The notes under the pieces were generated by a model. It had not been told where the DNA came from. It saw only the letters and a list, made by a program, of their open reading frames with translations, and did no database searches. Made by a program: the position numbers and the translations under genes. From Hyphomicrobium sp. (GTDB taxonomy: Bacteria; Pseudomonadota; Alphaproteobacteria; Rhizobiales; Hyphomicrobiaceae), in the NCBI GenBank assembly GCA_030148725.1, contig JASBSU010000033.1, positions 1 through 64,000 of the forward strand: 64,000 nucleotides of DNA, written 5' to 3'. How positions within the stretch are numbered: position 1 is the stretch's first letter; every line of letters starts with the position of its first letter. Shown one piece after another: positions 41,817-51,937 of this stretch.

Positions 41817-44030
41817 ATGGGACTAGTTTTCAAGAACGAAACGTTCAGGGACGACTTCACGTTCTCGAACAGCCCGGCGGCGATCAAGCGCTTTCCGTTC
41901 CCCTTCCACGAAGACAAGTACATGTACTCGGTCAACATCGAGCCGCATGTGGGAGGTCCGAAGGGTTCGGTCTACGAATTCCCAATCGACATCGACGAGC
42001 ACTACATCTCGGAGATGCGCGATCGCGCGCTTGTTCTGGAGAAGGACCCCAAGCGCTGCCAGGCGCTGCCGCACATGATGCCGGCGCAGTGGGACATGCT
42101 CGAGCTGCTCATGACGTCGATGGCGTCGAAGTATCCTGAGCACTTCACGCTCAATCAGGATGGCAATCGCTGGCACTGGATCAATCGCCCGCTTGGCATC
42201 GACCAGCATTTCGTATTCGGTGATCCTTCGACGCTGCCCTACGGACCGATGGAGTACATCGGTCGTCAATGCCAGGGCGACTTCTCGCTGCAGGATCAGC
42301 GCGACGGTCAGCTCTGGATGGATGCCGGAATCATCACGACTCAGGCGGACTGGTCGCTCGATTTCGATGTCGGGATGAACTTCACCGAGTGGCACGGCCC
42401 GGTTCCGCTTGCCCATCAGGCGCGCGTGTTCGAACGCGCTCTGAAGTTCCTGCTCAATCTGCAGAACGGTCATCCGGTGCGTCGTCTCAACTGGACGATG
42501 ACCATCAACCCGCGGCTCGATACGAGCCCCGAGAACTACGACAAGTGGGGCGTCGACCGCACCACCGTCATGCCCGAGAACGTCGGCGACAAGGTGCACC
42601 TGCGCGTTGAGCTTCAGGGTCTGTGGCGCCTGCCGCGCTCCAACGCGATCCTGTTCTCGATCCGCTGCTACCTCATCAAGATGAAAGAGCTCGTCACCGT
42701 GCCGAAGTGGGCGCGCCGGTTCCACCGCGTGCTCGGATCGCTGCCGCCCGAGCTCGTCGATTACAAGGGCATCACCCGCTACCACGCGACGACGCTCGAC
42801 TGGCTGTCGAAGTACGACGACGGCGAGCCGACGACGCCAGGTGTGTGGCCCGATGATTTCCCCGGAGCCCCAAAAATTCGAACCACAGAAACCAATCGGA
42901 GCGAGACCCCCATGACCGTCAGCAAGTTTTCCCGTCAGTCCGTCCTCAACGATCGCCACGCTGCGCTCGGATCGGACCTGTCGACTGCCTGGAATGACAT
43001 GCCCATTCCGCAGAACTATTCGACGTGTCCCTACGAGGAAACCACCGCCGTTCGCACCCGCGCCGGTCTCATCGACGTGTCCGGCTTGCGCATGCTGAAC
43101 GTCAAGGGCCCAGGAGCGCTCGCGTTCCTGAACAAGCTACTGACGTCGGACGTCTCGAAGGCAGCGGTCGGTGACTCGCACATCAGCAACATCGTCAACG
43201 AGGCCGGCGCGCTCATTGACGACGTCATCGTCTATGTCGACGGCCCCGAGGAGTTCCGCATCTCGCACGGTGGTGGCTCGCTCGAGGACGCCATGCTTCC
43301 GGTCGCCGAGAAGTTCGACGTCAAGATCGAGCGCGACAACGACGTCCACATCCTGTCGCTGCAGGGCCCGCTGGCGCTCGAAGTCCTGGCGCCCCACACG
43401 CCTCTGGATCTGGCCGGCCTCGGCTATTTCCGCCACGCGCCGACGACGCTGTTCGGACGGCAGGTGCGTCTTGCACGCGGCGGCTATTCCGCGGAGCGCG
43501 GCTACGAGGTGTTCTGCTCTGCTGCGGATGCGCCGTACATCTGGGACACCATTCTCGCGGTCGGCAAGTCGAAGGGCGTCGTCCCCGTTTCCTGGACGTG
43601 CCTCGACATCGTGCGCGTCGAAGGCGGCCTGCTGTTCTATCCGTTCGACATGCCGCACGGCGACACGACGCCTTGGGAAGTCCGCGCCGACTGGACCATC
43701 GATCTCTCCAAGCCGGACTTCATCGGCAAGCAGGCTGTGCTCGCCAGCAAGGGCAAAGAGCGCTCGCTCATCACCGGTCTTGAGGTTGCCACCGATCGCG
43801 CCATCGAGCCCGGCGCCAAGATCACCGTCGGTGGCAAGGAAGTCGGCGTCGTGACGAGCACGGTCTTCAGTCAGCACCTGATGAAGTCTCTCGCCATGGC
43901 GCAGATCAAGCCGGAATTCACGGCGCTCGGAACCGAGGTTGTCGTGCACGACAAGGGCGATCACGCCGCCGTCGTCGTGAAGATGCCGTTCTATGACCCG
44001 CTGCGGCTGCGCACGCACCCGAAGCAGTAA
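41817..44030 (+). CDS. Heme-dependent oxidative N-demethylase fused to a GcvT-like domain
   Basis: A single 737-residue frame with two proteins joined. Residues about 1-350 are the DUF3445 heme-PAS oxidative N-demethylase ([54 protein letters not shown]). It oxidises secondary amines such as dimethylamine to the primary amine plus formaldehyde. Residues about 366-737 are a GcvT/aminomethyltransferase fold ([26 protein letters not shown]), expected to bind tetrahydrofolate and trap formaldehyde. In the related systems I know these are separate genes. At the junction an ATG at 42912 still has GGAGCGAG at 42898-42905, so both a fused and a short product are possible. GGAGG precedes ATG 41817. 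Confidence 0.85.
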   Translation: MGLVFKNETFRDDFTFSNSPAAIKRFPFPFHEDKYMYSVNIEPHVGGPKGSVYEFPIDIDEHYISEMRDRALVLEKDPKRCQALPHMMPAQWDMLELLMTSMASKYPEHFTLNQDGNRWHWINRPLGIDQHFVFGDPSTLPYGPMEYIGRQCQGDFSLQDQRDGQLWMDAGIITTQADWSLDFDVGMNFTEWHGPVPLAHQARVFERALKFLLNLQNGHPVRRLNWTMTINPRLDTSPENYDKWGVDRTTVMPENVGDKVHLRVELQGLWRLPRSNAILFSIRCYLIKMKELVTVPKWARRFHRVLGSLPPELVDYKGITRYHATTLDWLSKYDDGEPTTPGVWPDDFPGAPKIRTTETNRSETPMTVSKFSRQSVLNDRHAALGSDLSTAWNDMPIPQNYSTCPYEETTAVRTRAGLIDVSGLRMLNVKGPGALAFLNKLLTSDVSKAAVGDSHISNIVNEAGALIDDVIVYVDGPEEFRISHGGGSLEDAMLPVAEKFDVKIERDNDVHILSLQGPLALEVLAPHTPLDLAGLGYFRHAPTTLFGRQVRLARGGYSAERGYEVFCSAADAPYIWDTILAVGKSKGVVPVSWTCLDIVRVEGGLLFYPFDMPHGDTTPWEVRADWTIDLSKPDFIGKQAVLASKGKERSLITGLEVATDRAIEPGAKITVGGKEVGVVTSTVFSQHLMKSLAMAQIKPEFTALGTEVVVHDKGDHAAVVVKMPFYDPLRLRTHPKQ

Positions 44031-44076
44031 AGGTTCGCAAATGTTCAAATGGTTTCGCAGGAAGGACGAAAAACCA

Positions 44077-45435
44077 ATGACCCGTATTGCAGTAATCGGC
44101 GCCGGTCCGAGCGGCCTGGCCGTTTTGAGAGCTTTCGAAAGCGCACGCCTCAAGGGAGCGCAGATCCCTGAGATCGTCTGCTACGAACGCCAGAAGGAAA
44201 TGGGCGGCATCTGGAACTACACCTGGCGCACCGGCACCGACGAGTACGGCGAGCAGGTACACGCCAGCATGTATCGCTATCTCTGGTCGAACGGGCCGAA
44301 GGAGTGTCTGGAGTTCGCCGACTACTCGTTCGAGGAGCACTTCGGGCGTCCGATCCCCTCGTTCCCGCCGCGCGCCGTGCTGCACGACTACATCAAGGGA
44401 CGCATCGAGCGGAACGGCATCGCCCATTACGTGAAGCTCAGCACGGTCGTGCGCTGGGTGAGCTACAACGATAAGACCGGCAAATTCACCGTCACGATCA
44501 AGGACCTCAAGACGGACACGCTTTCATCGTCCGAGTTCGACTACGTCTTCTGCGCCTCCGGTCACTTCTCGACACTGAACGTCCCCGAATTCCCCGGTCT
44601 CGAAAAATTCCCTGGACGCGTTCTCCATTCGCACGACTTCCGTTCGGCCGACGAGTTCGCCGGCAAGGACGTGCTGTGCGTCGGATCGAGCTACTCGTCA
44701 GAAGACATCGGCATCCAGTGCTACAAGTACGGCGCCAAGTCGGTGACCTTCTCTTGGCGCACCAAGCCGATGGGCTTCAAGTGGCCGGAGAACTTCTCCG
44801 AACTGCCGCTGCTGCAGAAGCTCGAAGGCAAGACCGCCTACTTCAAGGACGGTTCCAAGAAGGACGTCGATGCCATCATCCTGTGCACCGGCTACCTGCA
44901 CCATCATCCGTTCCTTGAGGACAACATCCGCCTCAAGACGCGCAACCGGCTTTATCCGCCACACCTCTACAAGGGCATCGTCTGGTACGGCAATCCGAAG
45001 CTGATGTTCATCGGCATGCAGGATCAGTACTACACCTTCAACATGTTCGACGCCCAGGCATGGTATGCGCGCGACGTCGTGCTTGGCCGCATCAAGCTGC
45101 CGTCGTTCGAAGCCATGGCCGACGACATCCAGAAATGGATCAAGATGGAAGAGGGCCTCGAGGACGCATTCCAGGCCATCGACTTCCAGACCGAGTACGT
45201 GCGCGACCTGATGGCGCCGACCGACTATCCGCGCCTCGATGTCGACGGGGTCGCCAAGATGTTCAAGGAGTGGGAGCACCACAAGATGGAGAACATCCTG
45301 ACCTACCGTGATCGCTCACACACCTCGCTGCTCACTGGAACGCTCGCGCCGGTGCACCACACGCCTTGGATGAAGGCGCTCGACGACTCGATGGAGGCAT
45401 TCCTCAATCAGCCGTCGAAGGTGGCCGCCGAATAG
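44077..45435 (+). CDS. tmm: Trimethylamine monooxygenase
   Basis: A 452-residue class B flavin monooxygenase that oxidises trimethylamine to TMAO with NADPH and O2. It has the FAD motif [18 protein letters not shown] at the start, [14 protein letters not shown] near residue 47, and the FMO signature [12 protein letters not shown] near 180. The NADPH loop [19 protein letters not shown] lies near 205, and the C-terminus ends [19 protein letters not shown]. These strings closely match known bacterial Tmm. ATG 44077 has AGGAAGGA upstream; ATG 44041 would add twelve residues. It follows the demethylase fusion and precedes tdm, as the pathway requires. Confidence 0.95.
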   Translation: MTRIAVIGAGPSGLAVLRAFESARLKGAQIPEIVCYERQKEMGGIWNYTWRTGTDEYGEQVHASMYRYLWSNGPKECLEFADYSFEEHFGRPIPSFPPRAVLHDYIKGRIERNGIAHYVKLSTVVRWVSYNDKTGKFTVTIKDLKTDTLSSSEFDYVFCASGHFSTLNVPEFPGLEKFPGRVLHSHDFRSADEFAGKDVLCVGSSYSSEDIGIQCYKYGAKSVTFSWRTKPMGFKWPENFSELPLLQKLEGKTAYFKDGSKKDVDAIILCTGYLHHHPFLEDNIRLKTRNRLYPPHLYKGIVWYGNPKLMFIGMQDQYYTFNMFDAQAWYARDVVLGRIKLPSFEAMADDIQKWIKMEEGLEDAFQAIDFQTEYVRDLMAPTDYPRLDVDGVAKMFKEWEHHKMENILTYRDRSHTSLLTGTLAPVHHTPWMKALDDSMEAFLNQPSKVAAE

Positions 45436-45465
45436 CGGCTGGCGTCACTGAGACAAAAGTGATGA

Positions 45466-45493
45466 CCGCAGCCGCGCGTGATCGCGGCTGCGG
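45466..45493 (+). other. Stable hairpin between tmm and tdm
   Basis: CCGCAGCCGCG and CGCGGCTGCGG form a perfect 11-bp stem with a 6-nt loop. No T-tract follows, so it is more likely an mRNA-processing or stability element than a terminator. Confidence 0.6.
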
Positions 45494-45534
45494 CAACGTC
45501 ACTATGAAAAAAGACCGACTATAGGGGCCAGGAC

Positions 45535-47892
45535 ATGAGCACGGCAGTACTCACGTCGCCTGTTCGACCGAAGGTAATCGTGCCGGGAGCATCGGCGCTC
45601 GAGCCGAGCGTCGAACGATACGTACTGAAGGGCGGCGGCACCGCAGCATTTGAAATCGAAGCCGGCGATCGCCTCGAGATCGCTTCGCTCGAGGGTGGCC
45701 AGCCCATCGAGTTCGTCGCGTTCGGAAAGCAGGGCAAAAGCGACCTGGCGGCCTTTGGATTGAAGGGCACGCAAGCGCCCGCCGGAATCCAGCGCGCCTT
45801 GGAAGCCGACACCGAGGATGCCGCACGCGTGCGCTTCGGCCTCTTTCGCCGTGGCTTCGATCTCGGCCGTGCAAAGGCGACGCAGCTCTTTGCGCGTGAT
45901 GCAGCCGCCGGCGAGATGGTGTCACTTCAGGCCCAGCACAACGCGTTTGTCGTTCTGGGAGCCCCGGCCGAACCGATGCTCGTCTGGGAGCAGACGCCTC
46001 CGAGCGACGTGCTCGTTTTTATCACGCGCGCCACCCCGCGCCCGCGCAATGTCGCCGCGCTGCCCGACCCGATCGCCGAGCCGCGGCTGGATATCCGTGT
46101 CAACATCGCGAGCGCCGAGAGCTTCGAGGTTTACGAAGGCGAGTACATTCAGATCATCGACGTGCAGGGCCGCCAGTGCTCGGACTTCATCGCCTTCAAT
46201 CGCAAGGCGCTCGATGAAGGCCGCGAGCAGGGCCTCGACGCCGTCACCACGCGGACGATGAACGGTGCCGCTTACCCGGTGCCCGGCCTTTTGCATTCGA
46301 AGTTCTTCGACCGGGATCGCAACCCGCTCGTCGAGATCGTGCAGGACACCGTCGGTCGCCACGACACGTTCAACCTCGCATGCACGACCCGTTACTACGA
46401 GGACATGGGCTACTTCGGCCACCCGAACTGCACGGACAACTTCAACAACGCGATGAAGCCCTACGATCCGATCAGCCAGCTGAGCGGCTGGCCGGCGATC
46501 AACTTCTTCTACAACACCAACGTCGACAGCCATAACCACATCTGGTCGGACGAGCCGTGGTCGCGCGCCGGCGATTATGTCGTCATGCGCGCGCTGACGG
46601 ATCTCGTCTGTGGCGCCTCCTCGTGCCCATCCGACATCGACGCGTCGAACGGTTGGCACCTCACTGAAATCCAAGTGCGCGTCTATCCCAAGGACGCCCC
46701 CTTCAAGCGCTCGATCGGACACCGCATGACTGCCGAAGCCCCCATCCAGTTGACGCGCGAAAGCGGGTTCCACCCGCGCACGTCACAGCTCACCCGTAAT
46801 TTCGGCGACTATCGCGGCTTCTGGGTGCCGCACTGCTTCGCCAACGCCGGCGCCATCGAGGAATATTGGGCGTGTCGCGAGCGTGCGGTGATCATGGACC
46901 TTTCTCCTCTCCGCAAGATGGAGATCGTGGGGCCGGATGCTGAGCAGTTCCTACAGGGCATCGTCACCCGCGACGTCCGCAAGCTTTCGGTTGGCCAGGT
47001 GTTCTATACGACCATGTGCTACGAGCACGGCGGCATGGTCGACGACGGCACGCTGTTCCGCCTCGGCGACAACAACTTCCGTTGGATCGGCGGCGACGAT
47101 GCGAGCTTGCTCTGGTTGAAGGAGCAGGCGGCGAAGTCCAGCTACAACATCAGCCTGAAGACGGCGACCTCGGAGATCCACAACGTGGCCGTCCAGGGGC
47201 CGCGCTCACGCGAGATACTGCGCGAGATCGTCGGCACGCCTCCCGGCCGGCCGACCATCGACGAACTGGGCCTCTTCCGCTTCACAGTCGGCCGCATCGG
47301 CGGTGTCGCGGGTATCCCCGTTCTCGTCTCGCGCACCGGCTACACCGGCGAACTCGGCTACGAGGTGTTCTGCCATCCGAAGGATGCGCCGAAGGTCTGG
47401 GATGCGATCATGGCCGCAGGTGAGCCGTTTGGCTTGCAGCCGTTCGGGTTCGACGCTCTCGACATGGTGCGTATTGAAGCCGGGCTCGTGTTCGGCGGTC
47501 ATGACTTCGATTCCACAACCGATCCCTTCGAGGCGGGCATCGCTTTCACGGTGCCTGCGAAGAAGGAGGAGGATTACATCGGCCGTGCAGCGCTCGAACG
47601 CCGCCGCGCCAATCCGATGCGCAAGCTCGTCGGTCTCGAGGTTGCGGGCAACGAGAAGCCCTCGCACGGCGATCCGGTGTTTGTCGGCCGCGCCCAGGTC
47701 GGCATCGTCACCAGTGCCATGCGCTCGCCGCTATTGAAGAAGACCGTCGCCTTCGCGCGCGTCGATACTGCACATGCCGCGCTCGACACCGAGCTGGAGA
47801 TCGGCCGCCTCGATGGAAAGCAGAAGCGCTTCAAGGCGAAGGTCGTGCCGTTCCCGTTCTACGATCCCGAGAAGAAGCGCGTCCGCATGTAG
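45535..47892 (+). CDS. tdm: Trimethylamine-N-oxide demethylase (aldolase)
   Basis: A 785-residue protein with two parts. Residues about 1-400 are a DUF1989-type metal domain with candidate zinc ligands in GRQCSDFIAF, NLACTTRYYED, HPNCTDNFNNAM and CGASSCPSD. Residues about 410-785 are a GcvT-like tetrahydrofolate domain (GYTGELGYEVFCHPKDAP, DMVRIEAGLVFGGHDFD). Tdm cleaves TMAO without redox change into dimethylamine and formaldehyde, and its GcvT domain passes the one-carbon unit to tetrahydrofolate. Length and architecture match known Tdm. The C-terminal half is clearly paralogous to the GcvT half of the fused demethylase. Confidence 0.95.
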   Translation: MSTAVLTSPVRPKVIVPGASALEPSVERYVLKGGGTAAFEIEAGDRLEIASLEGGQPIEFVAFGKQGKSDLAAFGLKGTQAPAGIQRALEADTEDAARVRFGLFRRGFDLGRAKATQLFARDAAAGEMVSLQAQHNAFVVLGAPAEPMLVWEQTPPSDVLVFITRATPRPRNVAALPDPIAEPRLDIRVNIASAESFEVYEGEYIQIIDVQGRQCSDFIAFNRKALDEGREQGLDAVTTRTMNGAAYPVPGLLHSKFFDRDRNPLVEIVQDTVGRHDTFNLACTTRYYEDMGYFGHPNCTDNFNNAMKPYDPISQLSGWPAINFFYNTNVDSHNHIWSDEPWSRAGDYVVMRALTDLVCGASSCPSDIDASNGWHLTEIQVRVYPKDAPFKRSIGHRMTAEAPIQLTRESGFHPRTSQLTRNFGDYRGFWVPHCFANAGAIEEYWACRERAVIMDLSPLRKMEIVGPDAEQFLQGIVTRDVRKLSVGQVFYTTMCYEHGGMVDDGTLFRLGDNNFRWIGGDDASLLWLKEQAAKSSYNISLKTATSEIHNVAVQGPRSREILREIVGTPPGRPTIDELGLFRFTVGRIGGVAGIPVLVSRTGYTGELGYEVFCHPKDAPKVWDAIMAAGEPFGLQPFGFDALDMVRIEAGLVFGGHDFDSTTDPFEAGIAFTVPAKKEEDYIGRAALERRRANPMRKLVGLEVAGNEKPSHGDPVFVGRAQVGIVTSAMRSPLLKKTVAFARVDTAHAALDTELEIGRLDGKQKRFKAKVVPFPFYDPEKKRVRM

Positions 47893-47943
47893 ACGCGCGA
47901 GACCCTAGACTGTGCACACTCCCCTTCCCGAGGTGTGCTGACT

Positions 47944-47972
47944 GGCCGGAGGCAATCCTCCGGCCTTTTTTA
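47944..47972 (+). terminator. Rho-independent terminator after tdm
   Basis: GGCCGGAGG-CAAT-CCTCCGGCC followed by TTTTTTAT ends the methylated-amine set, 51 bp after tdm and just before the end of convergent arsC. Confidence 0.9.
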
Positions 47973-47975
47973 TCG

Positions 47976-48389
47976 CTAGGAGCGCTGGCCCGACTTCACC
48001 ACCTCGCCATCCTCTTTGGTGAAGTCGCCAATGTCGGGATTGGGAAGGATGCCGAGCACCAGCTCGGAAGGGCGGCACAGGCGCGTGCCTTTGGGCGTCA
48101 CGACGATCGGGCGCTCGATGAGGATCGGATGCTCGCGCATGAGATCGATCAATTCGTCGTCGCTCCACTTGTCATCCGCCAGCCCGAGCTCATCGTAGGG
48201 CGTCCCCTTTCGCCGCAACAGTTCGCGCGGCGTGATGCGCATGGCCTTGAGGAGGGTGACGAGTGTCGAGCGGCTCGGCGGCTCCTTGAGGTATTCAATA
48301 ACGCGCGGCTCCTCGCCACTCTGCCGGATCATGGCGAGAGTGTTGCGCGACGTCCCGCAGGCCGGATTGTGGTAAATCGTTATGCTCAT
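47976..48389 (-). CDS. arsC: Arsenate reductase, glutaredoxin-coupled
   Basis: A 137-residue thioredoxin-fold protein with catalytic Cys11 in YHNPACGTSRNTLAMIR. The Arg motif is in GTRLCRPSELVLGILP near residue 108, and LRRKGTPYDELGL is also typical. It reduces arsenate to arsenite with glutathione and glutaredoxin. GGGAGGGAG upstream fixes the ATG at 48389. No arsenite efflux gene is nearby, so an orphan reductase or a related YffB-type role is possible. Confidence 0.9.
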   Translation of the reverse strand: MSITIYHNPACGTSRNTLAMIRQSGEEPRVIEYLKEPPSRSTLVTLLKAMRITPRELLRRKGTPYDELGLADDKWSDDELIDLMREHPILIERPIVVTPKGTRLCRPSELVLGILPNPDIGDFTKEDGEVVKSGQRS

Positions 48390-48525
48390 GTGCCGCTCCC
48401 TCCCTGAAGCGGCCATTAATGCGCCTGTGCTATCTCGGGCGCAACGGCGCCCGCGCAGCCTGACTTGATCTTCTTCCTCGACGACCACACCTCTTTACGA
48501 CGCGCCGACCCCGGTAAATGGAGTA

Positions 48526-48789
48526 ATGACAATGAGGCTCGCAGGATCGATGGCGCTCGCCGCAGCCGCCCTCGCCATGACTGCCCCCAGCATCGTCTCT
48601 GCACAGACCTATTGGGACGTCGAAGCGGCCCGCGCCAATGCGCGTGCAGGCGGTCCGACCAACGCTTATGACGCGGACCTTCTGCGGCGCTACGGCTGCT
48701 TGAGCGGCACCAATAGCCGTTTTTGCGAGCGTCTATCAAATGGCGGAGATCGCCGCTATTACCGCAAGCCGCGCCGCAGCGCGCGCTAG
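48526..48789 (+). CDS. Small secreted protein of unknown function
   Basis: An 87-residue protein with a signal peptide (MTMRLAGSMALAAAALAMTAPSIVSA, cleavage after about 26). The mature part is about 60 residues, basic at the end, with two cysteines (RRYGCLSGTNSRFCERL) that could pair. GGAG lies just upstream. It is divergent from arsC. No family was recognised. Confidence 0.65.
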   Translation: MTMRLAGSMALAAAALAMTAPSIVSAQTYWDVEAARANARAGGPTNAYDADLLRRYGCLSGTNSRFCERLSNGGDRRYYRKPRRSAR

Positions 48790-48929
48790 CCTTCCACACT
48801 CGTCGCGCCGTTTTTTCATCGGCGCGGCCTATCGTTTGATCGCTGCGGCAAACCTCACGTGGGTTTGAAGCGGATCAACCCCGTTTCTTGTCACCGCCTG
48901 CTATATCCTCGCCACGCAGCGAGGGAACC

Positions 48930-49355
48930 ATGACGCCAACGCCCCACCCCAAAGCACCCGGCCTCGCCGCCGGTGTCACCGAACCGATGATCCACGACCT
49001 CGTTCACACCTTCTATGCGAAGGTGCGCCGTGATCCGATGCTCGGCCCCATCTTCAATGCCAAGATCGATAATTGGGATGAGCACCTCGAAAAGCTCTGC
49101 CGCTTCTGGTCGTCCGTGACGCTGCTCACCGGAACCTATAAGGGGCGCCCGATGCCCGCTCACGCAGCGCTGCCTGAGATCGACAATCATCACTTCGCGC
49201 ACTGGCTGCAGCTCTTCGCGGAAACCGCGCGCGAGGTTTGTCCGCCCGATGCGGCAGATCTGTTCATCGATCGCTCGCAGCGCATCGCTCAATCTTTGGA
49301 GCAGGGCATCGCCATGCATCGCAGCATGATGCAGGAACTGGCGATGTCTCAGTAA
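48930..49355 (+). CDS. Group III truncated hemoglobin
   Basis: A 141-residue globin. FYAKVRRDPMLGPIFNAKI near residue 27, LCRFWSSVTLLTGTYKGRPM near 52 and LPEIDNHHFAHWLQLFAETA near 78 give the group III pattern, with the heme-ligand His in the last block. It binds heme and O2 or NO; roles in NO defence or redox balance are common guesses. GAGGGAA upstream supports the ATG at 48930. Confidence 0.9.
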   Translation: MTPTPHPKAPGLAAGVTEPMIHDLVHTFYAKVRRDPMLGPIFNAKIDNWDEHLEKLCRFWSSVTLLTGTYKGRPMPAHAALPEIDNHHFAHWLQLFAETAREVCPPDAADLFIDRSQRIAQSLEQGIAMHRSMMQELAMSQ

Positions 49356-49427
49356 TCCAGGGAACCAAAGGCAGCCATCGGCTGCGCCACGCGGCTCGCA
49401 ACAACAACAAGAAACGGAGCAACCAAC

Positions 49428-50408
49428 GTGCTGCTTTCAACGCGCCTCACCGACACGCTCGGCATACGCCATCCCATCATTTCCGCCCCGATGGCGTTCG
49501 CCGCAGGCGGCAAGCTCGCCGCGGCCGTGTCGACGGCCGGCGCGCTCGGGCTCATCGGCGGAGGCTATGGTGACGCCGGCTGGCTGCAGGCGGAGTGGAA
49601 AAACGCGGGCAACGCACCGGTCGGGTGCGGCTTCATCACGTGGGCGTTGAAAAAGCAGCCCCACCTGCTCGACCTCGCGCTCGATCACAACCCGCGCGCA
49701 ATCTTCCTGTCCTTCGGCGATCCCGCCGCTTTCGCCGCAAGCATAAAATCGCGCGGCGCCAAGCTCATCTGCCAGGTGCAGACCCGCCGCGACGCCGAGC
49801 GCGCCATCGACTGCGGTGCCGACATCGTCGTTGCGCAAGGTTCCGAAGCCGGTGGCCACGGCGAGAGCCGCGGGACGTTGACACTGGTGCCGGAAGTCGC
49901 CGACCTCATCGCCGCGAAGTCGCCGTCGACGCTGCTCTGCGCCGCCGGCGGCATCGCTGACGGCCGCGGGCTCGCCGCCGCGCTGGCGCTCGGAGCCGAC
50001 GGCGTTTTGGTTGGATCGCGCCTTTGGGCGTCGCACGAAGCCAACGTTGGACCGCGCATGCACGCCGCCGCCCTGGCAGTGACGGGCGACGAGACGATCC
50101 GCTCGCAGGTCATGGACCTCGCACGCAAGCTCGATTGGCCGCAGCGCTACACGGCGCGCGTGATCCGCAACGCCTTCATCGTAAAATGGCATGGCCGCGA
50201 AGCAGCGCTGGCCGAAGTCGCGGACGACGAGGCTGCCAAGTACCGCAAGGCTTGGGGCGAGGGCGACCCCGAAGGCAGCAACACCTTCGTCGGCGAAGGC
50301 GTCGGGCTGATCCACGGCATCGAGCCTGCCGCCGCCATCATCGCCCGCATGGTGGACGAGGCCGCCGGGCGGCTCGGCGCTGCCTCACGCTCTGTCCGCC
50401 CGGAATAA
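49428..50408 (+). CDS. Nitronate monooxygenase
   Basis: A 326-residue FMN TIM-barrel enzyme: HPIISAPMAFAAGGKLAAAV near the start, VVAQGSEAGGHG near residue 135 (the class I/II nitronate monooxygenase signature), LLCAAGGIADGRGLAAALAL and GADGVLVGSRLWASHEA. It oxidises nitronates such as propionate 3-nitronate using O2. It starts with a GTG at 49428 (GGAGCAACC upstream). A strong terminator lies 70 bp after its stop. Confidence 0.9.
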   Translation: MLLSTRLTDTLGIRHPIISAPMAFAAGGKLAAAVSTAGALGLIGGGYGDAGWLQAEWKNAGNAPVGCGFITWALKKQPHLLDLALDHNPRAIFLSFGDPAAFAASIKSRGAKLICQVQTRRDAERAIDCGADIVVAQGSEAGGHGESRGTLTLVPEVADLIAAKSPSTLLCAAGGIADGRGLAAALALGADGVLVGSRLWASHEANVGPRMHAAALAVTGDETIRSQVMDLARKLDWPQRYTARVIRNAFIVKWHGREAALAEVADDEAAKYRKAWGEGDPEGSNTFVGEGVGLIHGIEPAAAIIARMVDEAAGRLGAASRSVRPE

Positions 50409-50478
50409 CGTAGGCAAACGATCCGTTTAACGACGGTGTCGTGCCCCTCGAGAATGCTGCGCAAGTTAGAGGAATGCT

Positions 50479-50514
50479 GTCAGTGCGGATCGATAGGATC
50501 CGCACTGACTTTTT
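50479..50514 (+). terminator. Rho-independent terminator after the nitronate monooxygenase gene
   Basis: A perfect 13-bp stem GTCAGTGCGGATC/GATCCGCACTGAC with loop GATAG, followed by five T. Confidence 0.92.
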
Positions 50515-50632
50515 GCGCATATGTTAGGCAATGCTCGCAGTTCGGCATCTTTCCCGACGCACCTCGACCTCGGAAGCTTGCGCAGGCCGTCGCCAGCGCG
50601 TTAGTTTTGCTGAAGTTGCGGACGTTCGTGTC

Positions 50633-51937
50633 ATGGAAAGATTGCTCAGCAAGGTCTTTTCGCAACTCGTGCAGCGCGGTTCGTTGACGGTCGTCACCGC
50701 GCGCGGTCGCGAATGGACATTCGGCGACGGCACCGGCGAGGAGGTTCGCGTCCGCTTCCTCGACCCCGCCGCGCAGCGGGCTCTTGTGCTCAATCCCGAA
50801 CTCCGCCTCGGCGAGCTGTTCATGGATGGCCGCCTGATCGTCGAGCGCGGCACGATCTACGACTTCCTGAAAGTTCTGCTGCAGGACGCCAGGGCTGAGC
50901 AGCGCTCGCTTCCTGCGCGCGTCCTCGGCAAGCTGCGCTATCTGACGCGCAGCACCGTCAGCCGCAACAACAACCGATGGCGCTCGCGCCGCAACGTCGC
51001 CCATCACTACGATCTCGATCATCGGCTGTACGAGATGTTTCTCGATGCCGACCGCCAGTACAGTTGCGCCTATTTCGAACGCCCCGATTGCACGCTCGAT
51101 GAAGCGCAGATCGCCAAGAAGCGACTGATCACCGCCAAGCTGCTGGTGGAGCCCGACAGCCGCGTTCTGGATATCGGCAGCGGTTGGGGCGGCCTTGCGC
51201 TCTACATCAAGGAGATTGGCGGCGCGCGTCAGGTTCACGGCATCACGCTATCGAGCGAGCAGCTGCAGATTGCACGCGAGCGTGCCGAGGCGGCAGGCGT
51301 CGATGACAGCGTCCGCTTCATGCTGCAGGACTATCGCGAGGTCGAAGGCAGCTTCGATCGCATCGTATCCGTCGGCATGTTCGAGCACGTGGGGCCGCGG
51401 TTCTATCACGCCTATTTCGATAAGTGCCGTCAGCTCCTGAAGCCCGACGGCATCATGGTGATGCACACGATCGGCCACATGGACGGCCCGTGGTATCCCA
51501 ATCCTTGGCTCGACAAATACATCTTCCCCGGTGGCCACCTGCCGGCCCTGTCGGAAATCATTCCGGCGGTGGAGCGGGCGGGCTTGATCGTCACCGATGT
51601 GGAATGCCTGCGCATGCACTACGCCGAGACGCTCCTGAACTGGCGCCGGCGCTTTATGGAGAAGCGTGCGGAGGCTCTGGCTCTCTACGACGAGCGCTTC
51701 TGCCGTATGTGGGAGTTCTACCTCGCCTGCTGCGAAGCCGCCTTCCGCTTCCAGAACGTCGCCGTGTTCCAGGTTCAATGCGCCCGCAGCGCCTACGCGG
51801 TACCGCTGACGCGCGGCTATATCGCCGAGCGATACGAGGACCTGCGGATGCGTGAGACAGAGTTCGCCGCCCGCCAAGAGACCGTAACTGTCCCGGCGTC
51901 GTCGGAGCCCGTGCCCTTACGCAAGCAACGGCACTAA
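50633..51937 (+). CDS. cfa: Cyclopropane-fatty-acyl-phospholipid synthase family protein
   Basis: A 434-residue SAM-dependent lipid methyltransferase. An N-terminal lipid-binding domain (about 1-110) precedes the catalytic part: NVAHHYDLDHRLYEMFLDAD near 125, QYSCAYF, motif I VLDIGSGWGGLALYI near 180, GITLSSEQ, and VSVGMFEHVGPRFYHAYF near 250. It would add a methylene bridge, or a methyl, to unsaturated fatty acids in membrane phospholipids. ATG 50633 starts the conserved region; the upstream frame is not protein-like and overlaps the terminator region. Confidence 0.93.
   Translation: MERLLSKVFSQLVQRGSLTVVTARGREWTFGDGTGEEVRVRFLDPAAQRALVLNPELRLGELFMDGRLIVERGTIYDFLKVLLQDARAEQRSLPARVLGKLRYLTRSTVSRNNNRWRSRRNVAHHYDLDHRLYEMFLDADRQYSCAYFERPDCTLDEAQIAKKRLITAKLLVEPDSRVLDIGSGWGGLALYIKEIGGARQVHGITLSSEQLQIARERAEAAGVDDSVRFMLQDYREVEGSFDRIVSVGMFEHVGPRFYHAYFDKCRQLLKPDGIMVMHTIGHMDGPWYPNPWLDKYIFPGGHLPALSEIIPAVERAGLIVTDVECLRMHYAETLLNWRRRFMEKRAEALALYDERFCRMWEFYLACCEAAFRFQNVAVFQVQCARSAYAVPLTRGYIAERYEDLRMRETEFAARQETVTVPASSEPVPLRKQRH

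Noticed and set aside
48806-48834. CGCGCCG-TTTTTTCAT-CGGCGCG hairpin after the small secreted protein gene
   Set aside because: The T-run lies in the loop, not after the stem, so it is not a normal terminator.
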